Shown piece after piece: positions 1 to 9,702 of a DNA stretch of 64,000 nt; position 1 is the first letter of the stretch, and each line of letters begins with the position of its first letter. This stretch comes from Pycnococcus provasolii (taxonomy: Eukaryota; Chlorophyta; Pseudoscourfieldiophyceae; Pseudoscourfieldiales), in contig CP150552.1 of assembly GCA_049487715.1 (NCBI GenBank), positions 248,001 through 312,000 on the forward strand. The letters are read 5' to 3'. The position numbers and the translations under genes were made by a program. The notes beneath the pieces are model-generated. The model was not told the origin of the DNA and made no database searches. It worked only from the letters and a program-made list of their open reading frames with translations.

Positions 1-1124
1 TCCGTGACATTCGAACCGACCAGGAGATCGCCGGGCCCTGGGGGTGGTGCATCCACCTGTTCGGCAAATTCGTTCGCCGGCGGCGGCGGGTTCGGCGGCG
101 GAGGAGGAGGTGGCGACTTTTGCAGGAGCGAGCGCATGCCGCCGCCAACGTGGCCGCACGCACTGACCATCTTCATGGGCGGCAGGCGATTGCCGTCGGC
201 GTTTTGCGTGACTAGGTACGGCTCAAAGCGAGGACCGAGGCACGGATCCAGCCCTTCGCCGAACGGCCTGAGGCAGTCGTACCCGAGTCCGAGCTGGCCT
301 TCGTTGTTCGCGCCCCACACGACAAGGATGCCCTCGGTGCTAAGTGCGACGACGTGCGCAGGCCCGCACGTGACGTTGACGATCGTCAGACCTCTGAGCG
401 GACCCTCCACCAGCCGCGGCACGTCCGTGTATATGACGGTGCGATCACCAAGGCCGAGCTGGCCGAAGCGATTGCTTCCCCACGTGTACACCTTTCCTGC
501 GCCGGTCACGACAGTAGTGCTTGCAAGGCCAAGGCACGCGTCGACGATCGGCTGAGGCGTGCCACCCTTGTCGCGCACCACCACGCGTCTGGGCTCGAAG
601 CTGGCAATTAGTCCCTTCTCGGGCGGCGGCGGAGCGGCGGGTGGCGCGTCTGGGGCTTGCGGCGGCGGCGGTTCGGCGCCTCCCAGTGTCTCGAGGTTTG
701 TCTCGCTGTCTTCAGCACCGAGCCCAAGCTGTCCCTCTCGATTTCGTCCCCAGACGTGCAGCGAACCGTCGCGCGCGATGGCAAGCGAGTGGTCGACACC
801 CGCGATGATGCGCTCCGGCCCTCGCATCGGCGCCGACTTGGGGACGTTCTCCCAGTTGAGCGCTTCCAGCGGCTGCGGGCTGCACTGCGCTGGCTTGGGC
901 AAGAACGACTGGCCTGGAAAGTTCCCAATGCCAGCCTCACCGTATCGGTTGTCTCCCCACGCGTACACACGCGTGTATGCGAGTTTCGACTTCTCCGTTG
1001 AACCTGCGGTTGCCTGACCAAGCACCATGAGTGAGACAGATTTTCTCTGGATAATTGGAAATGAGAAGAAGACCAGGAATATGACGAGGAGGTACACCAC
1101 CCGAGGGGTTCTTGAACGAGACAT
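1..1124 (-). CDS. RCC1-repeat protein with N-terminal membrane anchor (partial, runs off left edge)
   Basis: The frame is open from an ATG at 1124 down to the first base of the window, so about 374 residues are visible and the C-terminus is missing. It begins with a basic N-terminus followed by a strongly hydrophobic stretch (about residues 9-26, rich in V, L, I and F), which looks like a signal anchor or signal peptide. After that come RCC1-type propeller motifs: VYAWGDNRYGEAG, LHVWGRNREGQLGLG, VYTWGSNRFGQLGLG and VVWGANNEGQLGLG, separated by Pro-rich linkers. RCC1 propellers serve as Ran exchange factors or protein-interaction platforms. The membrane anchor and poly-Pro insertions argue against the nuclear Ran factor and for a secreted or membrane-anchored propeller; that is inference. 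An internal ATG at 1028 would drop the anchor. Confidence 0.75.
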   Translation of the reverse strand, partial: MSRSRTPRVVYLLVIFLVFFSFPIIQRKSVSLMVLGQATAGSTEKSKLAYTRVYAWGDNRYGEAGIGNFPGQSFLPKPAQCSPQPLEALNWENVPKSAPMRGPERIIAGVDHSLAIARDGSLHVWGRNREGQLGLGAEDSETNLETLGGAEPPPPQAPDAPPAAPPPPEKGLIASFEPRRVVVRDKGGTPQPIVDACLGLASTTVVTGAGKVYTWGSNRFGQLGLGDRTVIYTDVPRLVEGPLRGLTIVNVTCGPAHVVALSTEGILVVWGANNEGQLGLGYDCLRPFGEGLDPCLGPRFEPYLVTQNADGNRLPPMKMVSACGHVGGGMRSLLQKSPPPPPPPNPPPPANEFAEQVDAPPPGPGDLLVGSNVT

Positions 1125-1366
1125 GTGAAAAGAGCGGCCTTGATGACGACATACAGGCCTTGCATTTGTCTGCGTGCGTGACCAAAACCAAGACCAAGAC
1201 GAAGCGGACATGAATGTCGTGCAAGGCTGGAGAGACACTGCAGTGGTTGTGGTTGTGTGAGGGGGAGATGGAGGTGGAGGCCGCGACATGAATCGTTCTC
1301 TTAGGGATGACGCGGCGTTGGACATTTCTTAAAGTTTTCTAAAATACTCTTCGGAGGAGGGGAGGG

Positions 1367-1396
1367 ATAACCCTAACCCTAACCGAACCGAACCGA
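1367..1396. repeat. Telomere-like CCCTAA array
   Basis: Short run of CCCTAA units grading into CCGAA units, about 240 bp upstream of the RCC1-protein start codon and just beyond the 3' end of the kinase gene. It resembles the other telomere-like arrays in the intergenic spaces of this window. A (CA)n tract lies nearby at about 1512-1533. Confidence 0.7.
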
Positions 1397-1567
1397 TGCT
1401 TCCGGACAGCCAGCCGGAGGGGGGCCATTGGCTGACTGGAAGTTGGAGGGGTGGGCGGTCATGGTGCCAAGGGGTGGGAAGTGCCAAGTAATCAAGCAAG
1501 AAAGTTTTTTGTAACACACACACACACACAAACACGTTTATCGTTTTAGCATTTTTTGGAGTATTCA

Positions 1568-2803
1568 CTACTGATTCCCGAAACGCGGAGTGGTGTTCAA
1601 GTCCGCCCCCATGCTATTTGCATTGTTCAGGGCGGGATACGTCAACTCCGTCGGCGACGCGTCGAGCGTGATGTCCCAACCAAATTCGCCACTCGGGCCG
1701 CCGTCGTTCAACATGTCCTCGTCAAACCCGGTGCTCGCGCCGCCGGGAAGGCTTCCCTGGCTGCCACCCACGAGTGACGCGTCGCCTGCGGCGCCAGACG
1801 CCACGCCGTCGCTGCTCGGCGCCGCGGCGAGCTCGAGGATACGAATCACCTGCTCTTCCGCCTGCGTGGGCAACTCCTGCGGCAAGTTCTCCGCCGCGGC
1901 GTGCGGATGCTGCCACACCTGCACCTCCTGCGGCAAGTTGACGTTGAACCACGGGTGTCTCCACACGTCGGAGATTGTGGCGCGGTCCTGCGGCTTGGCT
2001 GTGAGCAGGTGCGCGAGCAGCGAGCCAACGTTGTTCGGGTCGTTGCGGTCTCCCGGTGGCACGTACACGAACTGGTTGTTGTAGTAGCTGACGATGCGGT
2101 TGAGCGTGACTCGGTCGTTCGCCGGCTGCGCGGGGTCGTTGAACGGGTACCGTCCAACTATGAGGGTGTGTAGCATGACGCCTACGCTCCACATGTCGCA
2201 CGCGAGTCCGTAGTTTCGGTCTTGCAGCACCTCCGGCGCGATGTACGCGGCTGTTCCCACCTTGGACTTTGCCCAGCTTCCTGGAAGGTACTTGCTGTAC
2301 CCGAGGTCGCAGATCTTCGCCTTGGGTCCAGGCCCCGTTCTGTCTAGAAGCGTGTTTTCGAGTTTGATGTCTCGGTGGCAGATTCCCTGCGCGTGTATGT
2401 AGCTGAGCGCGGCGATGACGTGCTGAAAGTAGTACCTCGCTTCCCCTTCTGAGCAACGTCCCGCTTTTGAGAAGAGCTCTCCCCCTCCGCAGTACTCCAT
2501 GACGAGCGCGAGGTGTGATCGCGTGAGTCTTGCTTCGAGGAAGCGCACGACGTGCGGGTGCATGAGTCGTCGGTGGTTGATGACTTCTCGGCGTACGTTT
2601 TCGTTCAAGGTGGTTGATTCGTTCGAGTGGTGCGCCCTTTCGATGAACTTCACGGCAACCGTCGCACCCGTCGGTCTGTATCTGAACGAGCGCACGAACC
2701 CGAACGAGCCTCGTCCGATATCTCTCAGGAACTCGTAGTCGGGACCGAGCGTGTCGTCGAGGGACGTAAAGGAACTGATGTCGATCGCCAAGGAAGGAGC
2801 CAT
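1568..2803 (-). CDS. SnRK2-like serine/threonine protein kinase
   Basis: The protein has about 411 residues from the ATG at 2803. The kinase domain fills roughly residues 20-295: glycine loop IGRGSFGFV, the VAVK lysine, catalytic loop CHRDIKLEN, activation segment ending GTAAYIAPEVL, then DMWSVGVML. The YSKYLPGSWAKSKVGTAAYI stretch and the PWFNVNLPQE tail after the domain are typical of plant SnRK2 osmotic-stress/ABA kinases. One oddity is that the metal-binding DFG motif reads DLG. The C-terminal 100 residues are Ala/Gly/Ser-rich and acidic, as in SnRK2 regulatory tails but without a clear match. It probably phosphorylates RxxS/T sites in a stress pathway. The SnRK2 assignment is by motif recall; a CDPK/SnRK relative is the alternative. 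Confidence 0.82.
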   Translation of the reverse strand: MAPSLAIDISSFTSLDDTLGPDYEFLRDIGRGSFGFVRSFRYRPTGATVAVKFIERAHHSNESTTLNENVRREVINHRRLMHPHVVRFLEARLTRSHLALVMEYCGGGELFSKAGRCSEGEARYYFQHVIAALSYIHAQGICHRDIKLENTLLDRTGPGPKAKICDLGYSKYLPGSWAKSKVGTAAYIAPEVLQDRNYGLACDMWSVGVMLHTLIVGRYPFNDPAQPANDRVTLNRIVSYYNNQFVYVPPGDRNDPNNVGSLLAHLLTAKPQDRATISDVWRHPWFNVNLPQEVQVWQHPHAAAENLPQELPTQAEEQVIRILELAAAPSSDGVASGAAGDASLVGGSQGSLPGGASTGFDEDMLNDGGPSGEFGWDITLDASPTELTYPALNNANSMGADLNTTPRFGNQ

Positions 2804-4186
2804 GATGAAGACAGGTACCAAGTCCTTGTCAAGAATGAAAATAAACTAGAAATGAATACGACGGAGGGAAGGCGTTGTCAGGTGTGTGCGTGTGCGTGGG
2901 GGGGGACTCGAGTAACCGGCAGGGAAGCCCTTTCCTACTCTTAAGTTAAGTTTCCCATTTGATTATTCGGGGTTGGATGGATTAGGGGTTGGCTTGGGAA
3001 ATGGGGGGGGAGACCTTGCAAGGGTTGTGGTTGGGTTTCCCGGCTGCCTGTGGGGACCGGTCCCTTGCCCTTGGGTGGGTGGGGTGCCTTCTGGCTTTTG
3101 TGCTCAACTGCTCATTTCCTACCCGTTACCTGCCTGTGCTCACTCAAGCCTTTCGTTGGTACCTGTACTACGCTGTACGCACCTCCAGGCTCCCTGGTTC
3201 ATAGTACTGTGCAAGCTCTGCTCTGTGGGAAAAGTTTATGTAGTACTAGTGGACCTGTACTGTGGCATGTATACCCGGTAGTCTAAGGCTTAGTCTAGGA
3301 TAACCTCATGGTGGTGCTGTGTTATAAGTCAATGGTCATTTGCAGAGATGGCATTGGGCAAGGTGGTCAAGTTGGCCATAGGTAGGGGCTCTACAGTACT
3401 GCAGTATTGTGAGGTCACCCAACTTAAGGCTAGGAACCTAAGTTTAGCTATTACTTACAATGCCTTTATTCGGTGGATTCAGGGGCAATCGTGTGTGTGC
3501 GTCGTTTGTTTGCGAACCTTCGCAAGACGACTGCCTGCTCGATCACCTTACCGAGGTGGTCAGACAACCGGTCCCCTACCTTACCTTACGATAGGATGGT
3601 AGGAAGGAAGTACAAGCACCTCTGAAGAGACCAAGCGTCATGGGCACCAACCCCAACCCCTACCAAACCCCAACCCCGAACCCAAACCCAAACCCCGAAA
3701 CCACCAACAACGCTCCCTCCCCCCGAAGGCCCGAAGCACGCATCTGATGTTTGTCTGAGCTTTTTTTATCCCCACAAAATCTCCCCCTGGGCTATCTCCC
3801 CCACCTCAGGTAGGGGGCAGTTCCTTTCCGACGACGCCAAATGACAACCCCCGTTCCGTCCCTTCCTATTCTTTCTCTCACCACGATGATGCCTGCTCCC
3901 TGCCTCCATGGCCGCTCCCCTCATCCTCACCATGGGATTAGTAGGCTTTCTTGTTCGCGTTCACACATCAGCAGACATGATAGTCGGTCTTCATCGTCAT
4001 CGTCATCATCGTCATCTTGTACCATGTCTATGGGGGGTCGGGTTAGGTAGGGAGGGTCGGGTTCTTGTTCTTCGGGATTCGTCCGGGAGGCGTCGGCGGC
4101 GTCCTTGTTCTTGTGGTGATTTGGATCGTGCTTCTACCTGGGTGCGTGCTCCTACCTGCACGGCATCCACGGTTATACCTACCTTT
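2804..4186. other. Intergenic region, no gene seen
   Basis: About 1.4 kb between the divergent kinase and GNAT genes, probably holding both promoters. It contains G-rich runs near 2900-3010, several TACTGTA/TACAGTA-type motifs (near 3168, 3254 and 3395), a C-rich degenerate AACCCC/AAACCC tract at 3643-3705 and a CAT/TCG trinucleotide stretch at about 3983-4016. No reading frame here has a recognisable domain. Confidence 0.6.
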
Positions 4187-5116
4187 ATGGATAAAAAGAG
4201 GCAAAACAGACGTCGGCGGTCAGCAGTACGTAAGCTCAATAGCCTCGACGCGCGAATCGACCGCACGCCCATGCAAACCGACGAAGAGACGACGTCAGAC
4301 ATGCAAGTTAACAGGATATTCACGCCATTCGACGCATGGCCAGCAGCACAGCTGCTCGCACGCACATTCTACGCCGCAGGACCGACGCAGACGACAAGCA
4401 CGTCGACAGACACAAAAGAGCACGAAAACGACGCCTCCAAAGAACAGAAAAATTTAGCCGCGAAACTGCGAGCACTCGTGCAGAGACTCGCCAGCCCGAG
4501 CCGACTGCTCACAACCGCGCCGGTGGGAAGCGCGGAGTTTCACGCACGCATGGAGCAGGTGTACGCCACCGAGCTGTTCCTCACGCTCTGCGCGTCATAC
4601 CTCGCAGACCCGCTGCGCCGCCGCGTGTTCGTCGCTACGCAGGAGGATGGAGACGTCGTCGGCGTGCTTTGCGTGCAGCGCATCAAGCTGCGGCGCAATC
4701 TCAAGCCTCTGACGAGCGCGCCAGAGCGCGCCACGGAGGCTGCGGCGCTGACGGACGCGTACGCGTCGTCGAGGTCCCCACGTCGCGCATCCGAGCGAGT
4801 CGTGGCGGATGAAGGTGAGCGTGCGATCCTATTCACCAACTTCTGCGTGTCGTCGAGCCTTCGTCGGCGTGGCGTGGGTAGCCTGCTTCTGGCGGAGGCT
4901 GCGCGAGACAGCTCCGACGCCGCGGCGCACGTGCTTCAGGTGCTCACGGACAACGCGGGCGCGTACCAATGGTACTGCCGTCGCGGGTTCCTGCCGATAG
5001 CGAACTGGCGCGACGAGCAGTGGTGTCGCGAGGTGAACCTCGGCCGCATTCCTCGTCGCGCGCGTAAGATTCTTTTGGCGCGTGAGGCGACTACAATGAC
5101 GTTGCAAAGTAAGTAA
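4187..5116 (+). CDS. GNAT-family N-acetyltransferase
   Basis: Read from the ATG at 4187 the protein has 309 residues. An in-frame ATG at 3908 exists, but the 93 residues it adds look like translated leader (His/Arg runs), so 4187 is preferred. Residues about 200-290 carry the GNAT fold signature: beta-strand ILFTNFCVSSS, acetyl-CoA loop LRRRGVGSLLLAEAAR (motif A, R/QxxGxG/A), then DNAGAYQWYCRRGFLP (motif B). The N-terminal half is basic, then Thr/Glu-rich, with a probable long insertion before the motif A region. GNATs move the acetyl group of acetyl-CoA to an amine; the substrate cannot be told from sequence. The 3' end faces the RCC1-like gene at 5296. Confidence 0.72.
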   Translation: MDKKRQNRRRRSAVRKLNSLDARIDRTPMQTDEETTSDMQVNRIFTPFDAWPAAQLLARTFYAAGPTQTTSTSTDTKEHENDASKEQKNLAAKLRALVQRLASPSRLLTTAPVGSAEFHARMEQVYATELFLTLCASYLADPLRRRVFVATQEDGDVVGVLCVQRIKLRRNLKPLTSAPERATEAAALTDAYASSRSPRRASERVVADEGERAILFTNFCVSSSLRRRGVGSLLLAEAARDSSDAAAHVLQVLTDNAGAYQWYCRRGFLPIANWRDEQWCREVNLGRIPRRARKILLAREATTMTLQSK

Positions 5117-5295
5117 AAGACAACTCATCTATTTTTTTGATTTGCCCCATTAGGTTAGCCCGTCGGTCACGTCGCAGGCGCCGTACTACTCGTACTAGCC
5201 CTGAACATCCTTCCGAGCGGCGAGGAAAGTGCGAGGCGAGTTTGCAGTAAAAGGTGACTTGTTTTCTATTACAACATGCTCTGAATGATTTTGTC

Positions 5296-5895
5296 TTACA
5301 CGTCGACGTGTCCGAATGGCCCAGCGACGCCGGCGGGAGGCGCCAGGCCGAAGTTGTTGTCTCCCCAACACGCAATGGTGCCATCGCGTCGAAGTGCGAG
5401 CGAGCGATCGCCATACGCAGCGATTGCGACGAAGTCGCCGTCGACGCCGGTGGGAGGCGCCTGACCGTTGACGTTGAATCCCCAGCACGCGACACTCCCA
5501 TCGCGACGAAGCGCGAGCGAGTGCCTACCACCGGCAGCGATTGCGACGAAGTCGCCGTTGACGCCGGCGGGAGGCGCCTCGCCGAGTTCGTTGGATCCCC
5601 AGCACGCGATATTGCCGTCGCGTCGAACCGCGAGCGAGTGCCAGTCCCCTGCGGCGATCGCGACGAAGTCGCCGTCCACGCCGTCAGGAGGCGCCTGGTC
5701 TTCGTCGTTGCGTCCCCTGCACGCGATATCGCCATCGCGACGAAGCGCGAGCGAGTGCCAGTGCCCCGCGGCGATCGCGACGAAGTCGCCGTCGACGCCG
5801 TTAGGAGGCGCCTGGCGGAAGTAGTTGTTTCCCCAGCACGCAATACGGCCATCGCGTCGAAGTGCCAGCGAGTGATGAGCGACCGCGGCAATCAT
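5296..5895 (-). CDS. Short RCC1-like repeat protein, five near-identical repeats
   Basis: The 199-residue frame is built almost wholly from five repeats of about 40 residues with the pattern DGDFVAIAAG..HSLALRRDG.IACWG.N...APP.GV. They are close to identical in DNA as well (about 120-bp period). The first ATG (5895) falls inside the first repeat, and the last repeat stops right after GVAGPF, so the array starts and ends mid-repeat: only about five blades instead of the usual seven. This type of hydrophilic RCC1 repeat is familiar from bacterial and algal multi-copy families rather than the eukaryotic Ran factor (knowledge plus inference). It may be a truncated gene copy or an exon. Function unknown. 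Confidence 0.6.
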   Translation of the reverse strand: MIAAVAHHSLALRRDGRIACWGNNYFRQAPPNGVDGDFVAIAAGHWHSLALRRDGDIACRGRNDEDQAPPDGVDGDFVAIAAGDWHSLAVRRDGNIACWGSNELGEAPPAGVNGDFVAIAAGGRHSLALRRDGSVACWGFNVNGQAPPTGVDGDFVAIAAYGDRSLALRRDGTIACWGDNNFGLAPPAGVAGPFGHVDV

Positions 5896-6720
5896 GATGA
5901 AAACCACAGTCAAGAATGATGTTCTTGAGCGGCCTCATCCCGCCGCCGCGCCAGGATCGACGTAAAAAACTGTCGACGAATTGTCAAGACGTATTTTGCA
6001 AAAGTCAAGACGTGAATCTGTCGCGGGCGGCTTTCCCTCACTCAAACGGGAGGAAGCGACTACAGACAGGCTACCAAATATGAAATATGAAATAACCCTA
6101 GTCTAACCGGATGATTCTCAGAAACCCTAACCCAATTTCGGACCCCCGAATGCGCCCCCGCCTCCCCTGCCGGGTGCCCCTCACCTTCACCTTTCAGGTC
6201 CCCCCCCCCCCCCCCCCCTGGCTGCCTGGCCCTGGGCCCTGGGGGGAAGGTTTCCCGCGCCGAAGCACTCCTTACGGGAGGTCCATTTCTGCATAAGTGC
6301 GTTTGGTTTGCGGCCGGCCCTTTTTACTAAAATATTTGTGAGTGATGCCGTCATCTCTCACTTGTCACGCCGCCCTATATCTCGTCTTAAGAATAAGACG
6401 TCGTCTTCTCCTTCCTATTCTGGTCAGTCTGGGTACTTGGAGGACTTCAAGAGGAGTCCTCCAGTATTCTGGAGCCTGAAGAGTTGGAGGAGTTTCTTAC
6501 AATACGTGAGGCGGGATGGGTCCACTCAACTTGTGGAAACAAATCCAGCAAAATTACACCAGCACAAGCAAAGGCGCGTTCGAGGATTGAGTCCCTGTCC
6601 GTGCTCAAGAAAAATAACGCGACGCGAAGATCGCTCACCAAAGAAAAAAGTCACAAGGCAAAGACGAATACAGAGGTGGTGCCGACGGCGCTAAAAGTCA
6701 AAGGCGACACGCTCGCGGTG
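5896..6720. other. Intergenic/5' leader region with poly-C tract
   Basis: Separates the RCC1-like repeat gene from the acidic repeat protein. It holds a CCCTAACCC-like motif near 6121-6132 and a poly-C run of about 18-19 bases near 6198-6217. The frame of the downstream gene stays open back to 6484 without an ATG, so an upstream exon or a non-ATG start cannot be excluded. Confidence 0.5.
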
Positions 6721-8694
6721 ATGGGAGCCGCGGTCGCACAGACAGCGGCGGCGACGACGACGACGACGGCGAAGTCTGAGCACACAACCAAGCAGCTGGA
6801 AGACCCGCAGACGCCATCACCACCGCCGCCCGTGTCGCTTTCGGAGCGTCTCGCAAGATTCCGAAAAGAGCCACCACTCAGTCCTACCAGGCGAGAGCTA
6901 AAGCATACGGCAAGTGATAAACAAGCGAACGCGCAGCAGCAGCAGCAGCGGCAGCAAGCGATGGCCACGGCGATGGTAGCAGAGGAAGATTCCATCACGA
7001 CGTCAACGTCGACGACGACTCACCACTCTGCTCGTGCTGCAGCCTTTCCACCTGATGACGCGTACGCTTCGTACCGCGCAGCGGCGGATGCGCGTGCCGC
7101 GAGCACGTCGAGCGCTGAGCCGGCAGATTTCTGTGCCGAGGAGGCACTCATGCGCCTCGAGGCGCGCTTGGCTACACAGATGGCAGAGGTTGATGCACGC
7201 GCGCGGGAAGCTCTCGAGCGAAGCACGCGTGTTCTGAACAGGCCGTCCGACGAGGCTGCATTTGGATGGACGGATGCACAACCGCAGTCACCACCGCGGT
7301 CCAGTATGTCGCCACTAAGGCTTGTGAAGTCCGCGAAGAAGGCGGCAAAGGAGAAGGAGGAGGAGGGCGACGACGACGACGAGGATCTGCTTGCAAGTTG
7401 GCGCCGACGACGGCGCGAGGAGCAAGAGATGCGAGCTAGTGGAGCAACGTCGTCGTGGGAAGACCTGGAAGAGATGTTGGACGAAGATCATGCGGCGGCG
7501 TATGGATATGTGGAGGAACAGGAGGATGTCAACTTTGCGCTTCTCCGCTCTGTGCAGGAGCGCGTCTCGAAGGAAGCAGAAGAAGTGGCTCGGCTGATCA
7601 AGTCGTCGCGTGAAAGTGAAGAACTTGCCGAGACTCTCCTGGGTGCGGACGACGGTGTGCCACTACTGGCAGACGATGCCAATGAGAGTATAGCGTGGGA
7701 GGATGTGTGCGCGGAGGCGAGTGCTGTGCTTGCCGAACTTGATCGTTCGAGCGCAGAAGATCCATTTTCTGGTTTGCGCGAATCAAAATCCATCTGTGAC
7801 ACTGCAGCGGAGGACGGCGAAGACGAAGTAGATGATAGCAAGGCTGATGCTGCTGTGCTTGCCGAACCTGATCGTTCGAGCGCAGAAGATCCACTTTCTG
7901 GTTTGCGCGAATCAACATCCATCTGTGACACTGCAGCGGAGGACGGCGAAGACGAAGTAGATGATAGCAAGGCTGATGCTGCTGTGCTTGCCGAACCTGA
8001 TCGTTCGAGCGCAGAAGATCCACTTTCTGGTTTGCGCGAATCAACATCCATCTGTGACACTGCAGCGGAGGACGGCGAAGACGAAGTAGATGATAGCAAG
8101 GCTGATGCTGCTGAACCTGATGTGCTTGCGTCGCTTGTTGGGAATGCCGTGGACGACTTCTTCACTTCAGTTTCTGGGCGTGCTGGTCGCGGCAGCTTGG
8201 ATCAATGGATCCTAGCCGATCCGCCAGTGGTGAGCGCAGCACTTCCATCAGCATCCGACCCATCGCCCGCCGATGAGGCGTGGCGTGCGGCTGCACGTGC
8301 TCCCACGGAGGAGGAAATTGCCGCTCTCGAGCTTGCGGTGGCTGCAGCGTCGGCGGCGGAGGATGACGAGGAGGAGCGTCTTGCTCTTGGGGGCGACGGC
8401 GACGACGACCGCCTTCTCGTCGCTGCGCTCGGTGACGACGATGAGGAGGCCGCGCCTTTGCCCTCTGCGTCGCCCTGTCTTCCACCGCCAACTTCGCCGT
8501 CGTCACGGCCTCCGCCTCTACCTCCACCGCCAACTTCGCCGTACACGATCCCAGCGACGCTGTACGCGGGCATGCCGGACGACGTTCGTGGGAGTCTCGT
8601 TGGCGCTCCAGACGACGAGATTGTTCGCGCGTTGCAAGCTCGGATTCACTGGCTGCACGGCGAGCTTGCTGCGTTGAAGCAGGCCAAGTCATAG
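6721..8694 (+). CDS. Acidic, low-complexity protein with three 43-residue tandem repeats
   Basis: Read from the first in-frame ATG (6721) the protein has 657 residues and starts MGAAVAQ, which leaves a Gly at position 2. It is largely disordered: Thr/Ala-rich start, poly-Gln around 6937-6955, Asp/Glu clusters, and a Pro-rich stretch before the end. Three consecutive 43-residue repeats (SSAEDPLSGLRES, SICDTAAEDGEDEVDDSK) lie at about residues 335-463. The last 45 residues (MPDDVRGSLVGAPDDEIVRALQ..., then LHGELAALKQAKS) look like a short helix-forming coiled coil. I do not recognise the family. Long uninterrupted frame, GC-rich third positions and the internal duplication support a real gene. 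Confidence 0.6.
   Translation: MGAAVAQTAAATTTTTAKSEHTTKQLEDPQTPSPPPPVSLSERLARFRKEPPLSPTRRELKHTASDKQANAQQQQQRQQAMATAMVAEEDSITTSTSTTTHHSARAAAFPPDDAYASYRAAADARAASTSSAEPADFCAEEALMRLEARLATQMAEVDARAREALERSTRVLNRPSDEAAFGWTDAQPQSPPRSSMSPLRLVKSAKKAAKEKEEEGDDDDEDLLASWRRRRREEQEMRASGATSSWEDLEEMLDEDHAAAYGYVEEQEDVNFALLRSVQERVSKEAEEVARLIKSSRESEELAETLLGADDGVPLLADDANESIAWEDVCAEASAVLAELDRSSAEDPFSGLRESKSICDTAAEDGEDEVDDSKADAAVLAEPDRSSAEDPLSGLRESTSICDTAAEDGEDEVDDSKADAAVLAEPDRSSAEDPLSGLRESTSICDTAAEDGEDEVDDSKADAAEPDVLASLVGNAVDDFFTSVSGRAGRGSLDQWILADPPVVSAALPSASDPSPADEAWRAAARAPTEEEIAALELAVAAASAAEDDEEERLALGGDGDDDRLLVAALGDDDEEAAPLPSASPCLPPPTSPSSRPPPLPPPPTSPYTIPATLYAGMPDDVRGSLVGAPDDEIVRALQARIHWLHGELAALKQAKS
7723..8109. 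repeat. 129-bp tandem repeat, three copies, inside coding sequence
   Basis: Units begin at 7723, 7852 and 7981, exactly 129 bp apart (43 codons), so the frame is kept. Copies 2 and 3 look identical over most of their length and copy 1 differs at a few sites, which suggests recent unequal crossover or slippage. Confidence 0.9.
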
Positions 8695-8756
8695 TAAATA
8701 GTTCTATTATGAAGTGTAGTAAAGATTGTTATTAAAAGAAAGTCTCAGATTGAGCA

Positions 8757-9262
8757 TTACACACGTTTAACGGTTCGTACCAAAGAGCGGCCCAAATATC
8801 GTCTGGCCGCCTTTTCGCCGCGTGCTCGGGGGTCTCCGCAGAGCCGAAACACCACCTCGCCAGGCTCGTACAAGTCTTCGAGTTGGCGGATCAAGCCACT
8901 CATGTCGAGCATCGTCGAGTCGTGATGCCTGCCACTGACTGGTCCATCTGCCTCTTCATGACGATCAAGTCGCGTAAATCGTAAGGTCCGTAGACGTGGT
9001 CAACTCCGATCGGATCGATGTGGTACGAGTGTTGTGGGCCGTCGGCGGAGGGCTCAGGCAAACCTTCGGCGTATAAATTAAGTTGTACGCGCGTTGGCAT
9101 CGTCGTCGTGAATGCGTTCACGCCATGAATTGACGATTTCGTGGTATCTCCTCCGCTGCCTTCGCCGCGCAACGCCTCCCACGACGCTTCTTGTGCGGCG
9201 ACGCGCGCCACCGATCGCGCCATCGCGTGAAGATCCGCTTTTTCCTCCTCCGCAATCCGCAT
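8757..9262 (-). CDS. Small unknown protein, interrupted by a one-base frameshift
   Basis: An ATG at 9262 opens a 120-codon frame that stops at 8900. The preceding frame carries a plausible ordered protein (YHIDPIGVDHVYGPYDLRDL followed by IVMKRQMDQS). Near 8925 the neighbouring frame takes over and continues without a break to a TAA at 8757-8759 (STMLDMSGLIRQLEDLYEPG, then EVVFRLCGDPRARG). Together they make a protein of about 167 residues. The shift corresponds to one missing base around the GGCAGG stretch; no intron of sensible size fits. The cause could be a sequencing error or a recent mutation. Family not recognised; the VYGPYDLRDL segment only faintly resembles GYF-type binding loops. 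Confidence 0.45.
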
Positions 9263-9702
9263 ATCTTTTACAACGAAAACGAAAAAAATGGAGAGGAGAA
9301 TGACGCGTCATCATGACGCGCTCGAAAACACATTACGCGCGTATTTGGCCAACCCTATTTGTCAATAAACTGCACCCGGCCAAGTCTCGCCGCCGCGAGA
9401 CGCGAGCACGTCCATCTGGTACTCTGACTAAAGAAACATACATGGTTCAATCTTGACTTCAAGCACGAGTTGGCGTGGTTGAAATAAATGCAGCACTTGC
9501 TTGCCGGAGCGGGATCCCCAAAGGGAAAACAGGGATGATAGCTCTACGAGGGATCCCCACCCCCCACTGGAACGAACCGTTCCTTCTGGGAAGGGCCAAG
9601 GCGGAATCGTCCGTACGGGTCCCCTCAAGGCCGAAGATTCGCATTCTTGTTGTCATTTTCCACTCTCGTTCTGCCTGCCTCCTGCTTCGTTTCTTGAATT
9701 GA

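Noticed and set aside
8914-8935. 11-nt GT...AG 'intron' that would repair the small gene at 8757-9262
   Set aside because: Far below any workable intron length; a one-base indel is simpler.
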